A DNA stretch of 5,268 bases from Bordetella parapertussis (GTDB taxonomy: Bacteria; Pseudomonadota; Gammaproteobacteria; Burkholderiales; SG8-39), in NCBI GenBank assembly GCA_945869935.1, contig CAMBSA010000178.1, positions 1-5,268 of the forward strand, written 5' to 3'. The translations under genes and the position numbers were made by a program. The notes under the pieces were generated by a model that saw nothing but the letters and a program-made list of their open reading frames with translations, was not told where the DNA came from and did not search any database. How positions within the stretch are numbered: the first letter of the stretch is position 1; each line of letters begins with the position of its first letter. Below, one piece after another: positions 4,663-5,268 of this stretch.

Positions 4663-5268
4663 ATGGCAAGCAAGACAAAAGCAAAGAAGTCGGTGAAAAA
4701 GGCCGCGGCGAAGAAGGTGCCGCCGAAACGCGCGGTGGCAAAGAAGGCGCCGCTGAAAAAGGCGGCAGGCAAGGCGGTGGTGGCGAAAGCCGCGCCGCGT
4801 GCCAATCCCTTGGCGGACCTGCTTCTGCAGCGCGAGGTGGAGCAGTTCCTGTACCGCCAGTCGGCGATGCTCGACAACAAGCGCTGGCAGGACTACATCG
4901 ACCTCTTTTCCGAGGACGGCCTCTACTGGATGCCGCCGGCGGCGCACTACACCACCTGGATAGGCCAGCCCGCGATATTCGTCGAGGACCCGGACTTCAT
5001 GACGGTGCGCATGAAGCGCATCCAGCATCCCCGCGCCTGGTCGCAGGTGGCGGAGTGGGCGACTAATCACGTGGTATCGAACGTCGAAATCGAAAAGGTC
5101 GATGCCAACGGCGACATCCACGTGCTGTCGCGCTTTCACATGATGGAGCTGCGCCGCGACGACCTGCGCCATTTCGGCGGCACCTACCGCCACCACCTGA
5201 AGCGCACCGCAAAAGGCCTTCGCATCAAGCTGCAGCGCGTGGACATGTTCAATTCCGAGGCGCCGTAC
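4663..5268 (+). CDS. Ring-hydroxylating dioxygenase small (beta) subunit 2 with H1-like tail; runs off the window end
   Basis: The 202 codons present encode a second beta subunit. The folded domain runs from about residue 56 (LQREVEQFLYRQSAMLD) to the window edge at EAPY, and comparison with beta1 suggests only about eight residues are missing. The folded parts are about 71 percent identical to beta1 by hand count, more alike than the two alpha subunits. Residues 1-51 form a basic tail with 15 lysines in the first 42 positions, no acidic residue before D52, and a five-residue period (KKAAA, KKVPP, KRAVA, KKAPL, KKAAG over residues 12-36). Its sequence differs from the beta1 tail but composition and period are the same. 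The start is supported by AAGGGGAG at 4646-4653, which overlaps the alpha2 stop and lies nine bases before the ATG. The role of the folded part is structural in the oxygenase hexamer; the tail's role is unknown. Confidence 0.93.
   Translation, partial: MASKTKAKKSVKKAAAKKVPPKRAVAKKAPLKKAAGKAVVAKAAPRANPLADLLLQREVEQFLYRQSAMLDNKRWQDYIDLFSEDGLYWMPPAAHYTTWIGQPAIFVEDPDFMTVRMKRIQHPRAWSQVAEWATNHVVSNVEIEKVDANGDIHVLSRFHMMELRRDDLRHFGGTYRHHLKRTAKGLRIKLQRVDMFNSEAPY
4696..4770 (+). repeat. Degenerate 15-base tandem repeat encoding lysine-pair pentapeptides in beta2
   Basis: Five in-frame units encode KKAAA, KKVPP, KRAVA, KKAPL and KKAAG. The DNA is much less repetitive than in beta1 and has shorter A-runs (AAG is used for 10 of the tail's 15 lysines). 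The five-residue spacing of basic pairs is nevertheless kept, which argues that spacing and charge, not DNA sequence, are what is preserved. Confidence 0.7.

Noticed and set aside
3307..5196. A 629-codon open frame on the minus strand opposite alpha2 and beta2
   Set aside because: It is the equivalent antisense shadow of the paralogous pair. Similarity to the first shadow only reflects the similarity of the real genes.

Overview
The window is GC-rich, densely coded bacterial DNA. Gene style, GC content and the AlgP/histone-H1-like lysine-alanine tails suggest a Proteobacterium, most plausibly a Betaproteobacterium that degrades aromatic compounds. No taxonomic marker is present, so the placement is an inference.

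Layout: a LysR-type regulator gene (32-982, minus strand) is divergent from two consecutive plus-strand gene pairs. Each pair encodes the large (alpha) and small (beta) subunit of a Rieske non-heme-iron aromatic-ring-hydroxylating dioxygenase. Pair 1 is alpha1 (1226-2539) and beta1 (2543-3196). Pair 2 is alpha2 (3337-4647) and beta2 (4663 to the window end, lacking about 8 C-terminal codons by comparison with beta1). The 243-base divergent intergenic region is AT-rich in its middle. It holds a 24-base inverted repeat and further AATTG half-sites suited to LysR-type control, a GC hairpin, and a possible leader hairpin. A strong intrinsic terminator (3212-3240) separates the two pairs.

Working together: the LysR protein probably senses an aromatic compound or a pathway intermediate and controls pair 1, possibly with pair 2. 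Each alpha subunit carries a complete Rieske [2Fe-2S] motif and the mononuclear iron site, so both should be catalytic. Each beta subunit should build the usual alpha3beta3 hexamer. No ferredoxin or reductase gene lies in the window, so electrons must come from a partner encoded elsewhere.

The most unusual feature is in the small subunits. Both carry an N-terminal extension of about 50-60 residues made almost only of Lys, Ala, Pro, Val and Ser in a five-residue KKxP[A/V]-like repeat, resembling bacterial histone H1-like or AlgP/PhaF tails. This is joined to an otherwise normal beta-subunit fold. The tails differ in sequence between the paralogs but keep composition and periodicity. This suggests a selected polycationic function, such as binding DNA, RNA, polyphosphate, a granule or a membrane surface, that to my knowledge is not described for ring-hydroxylating dioxygenases.
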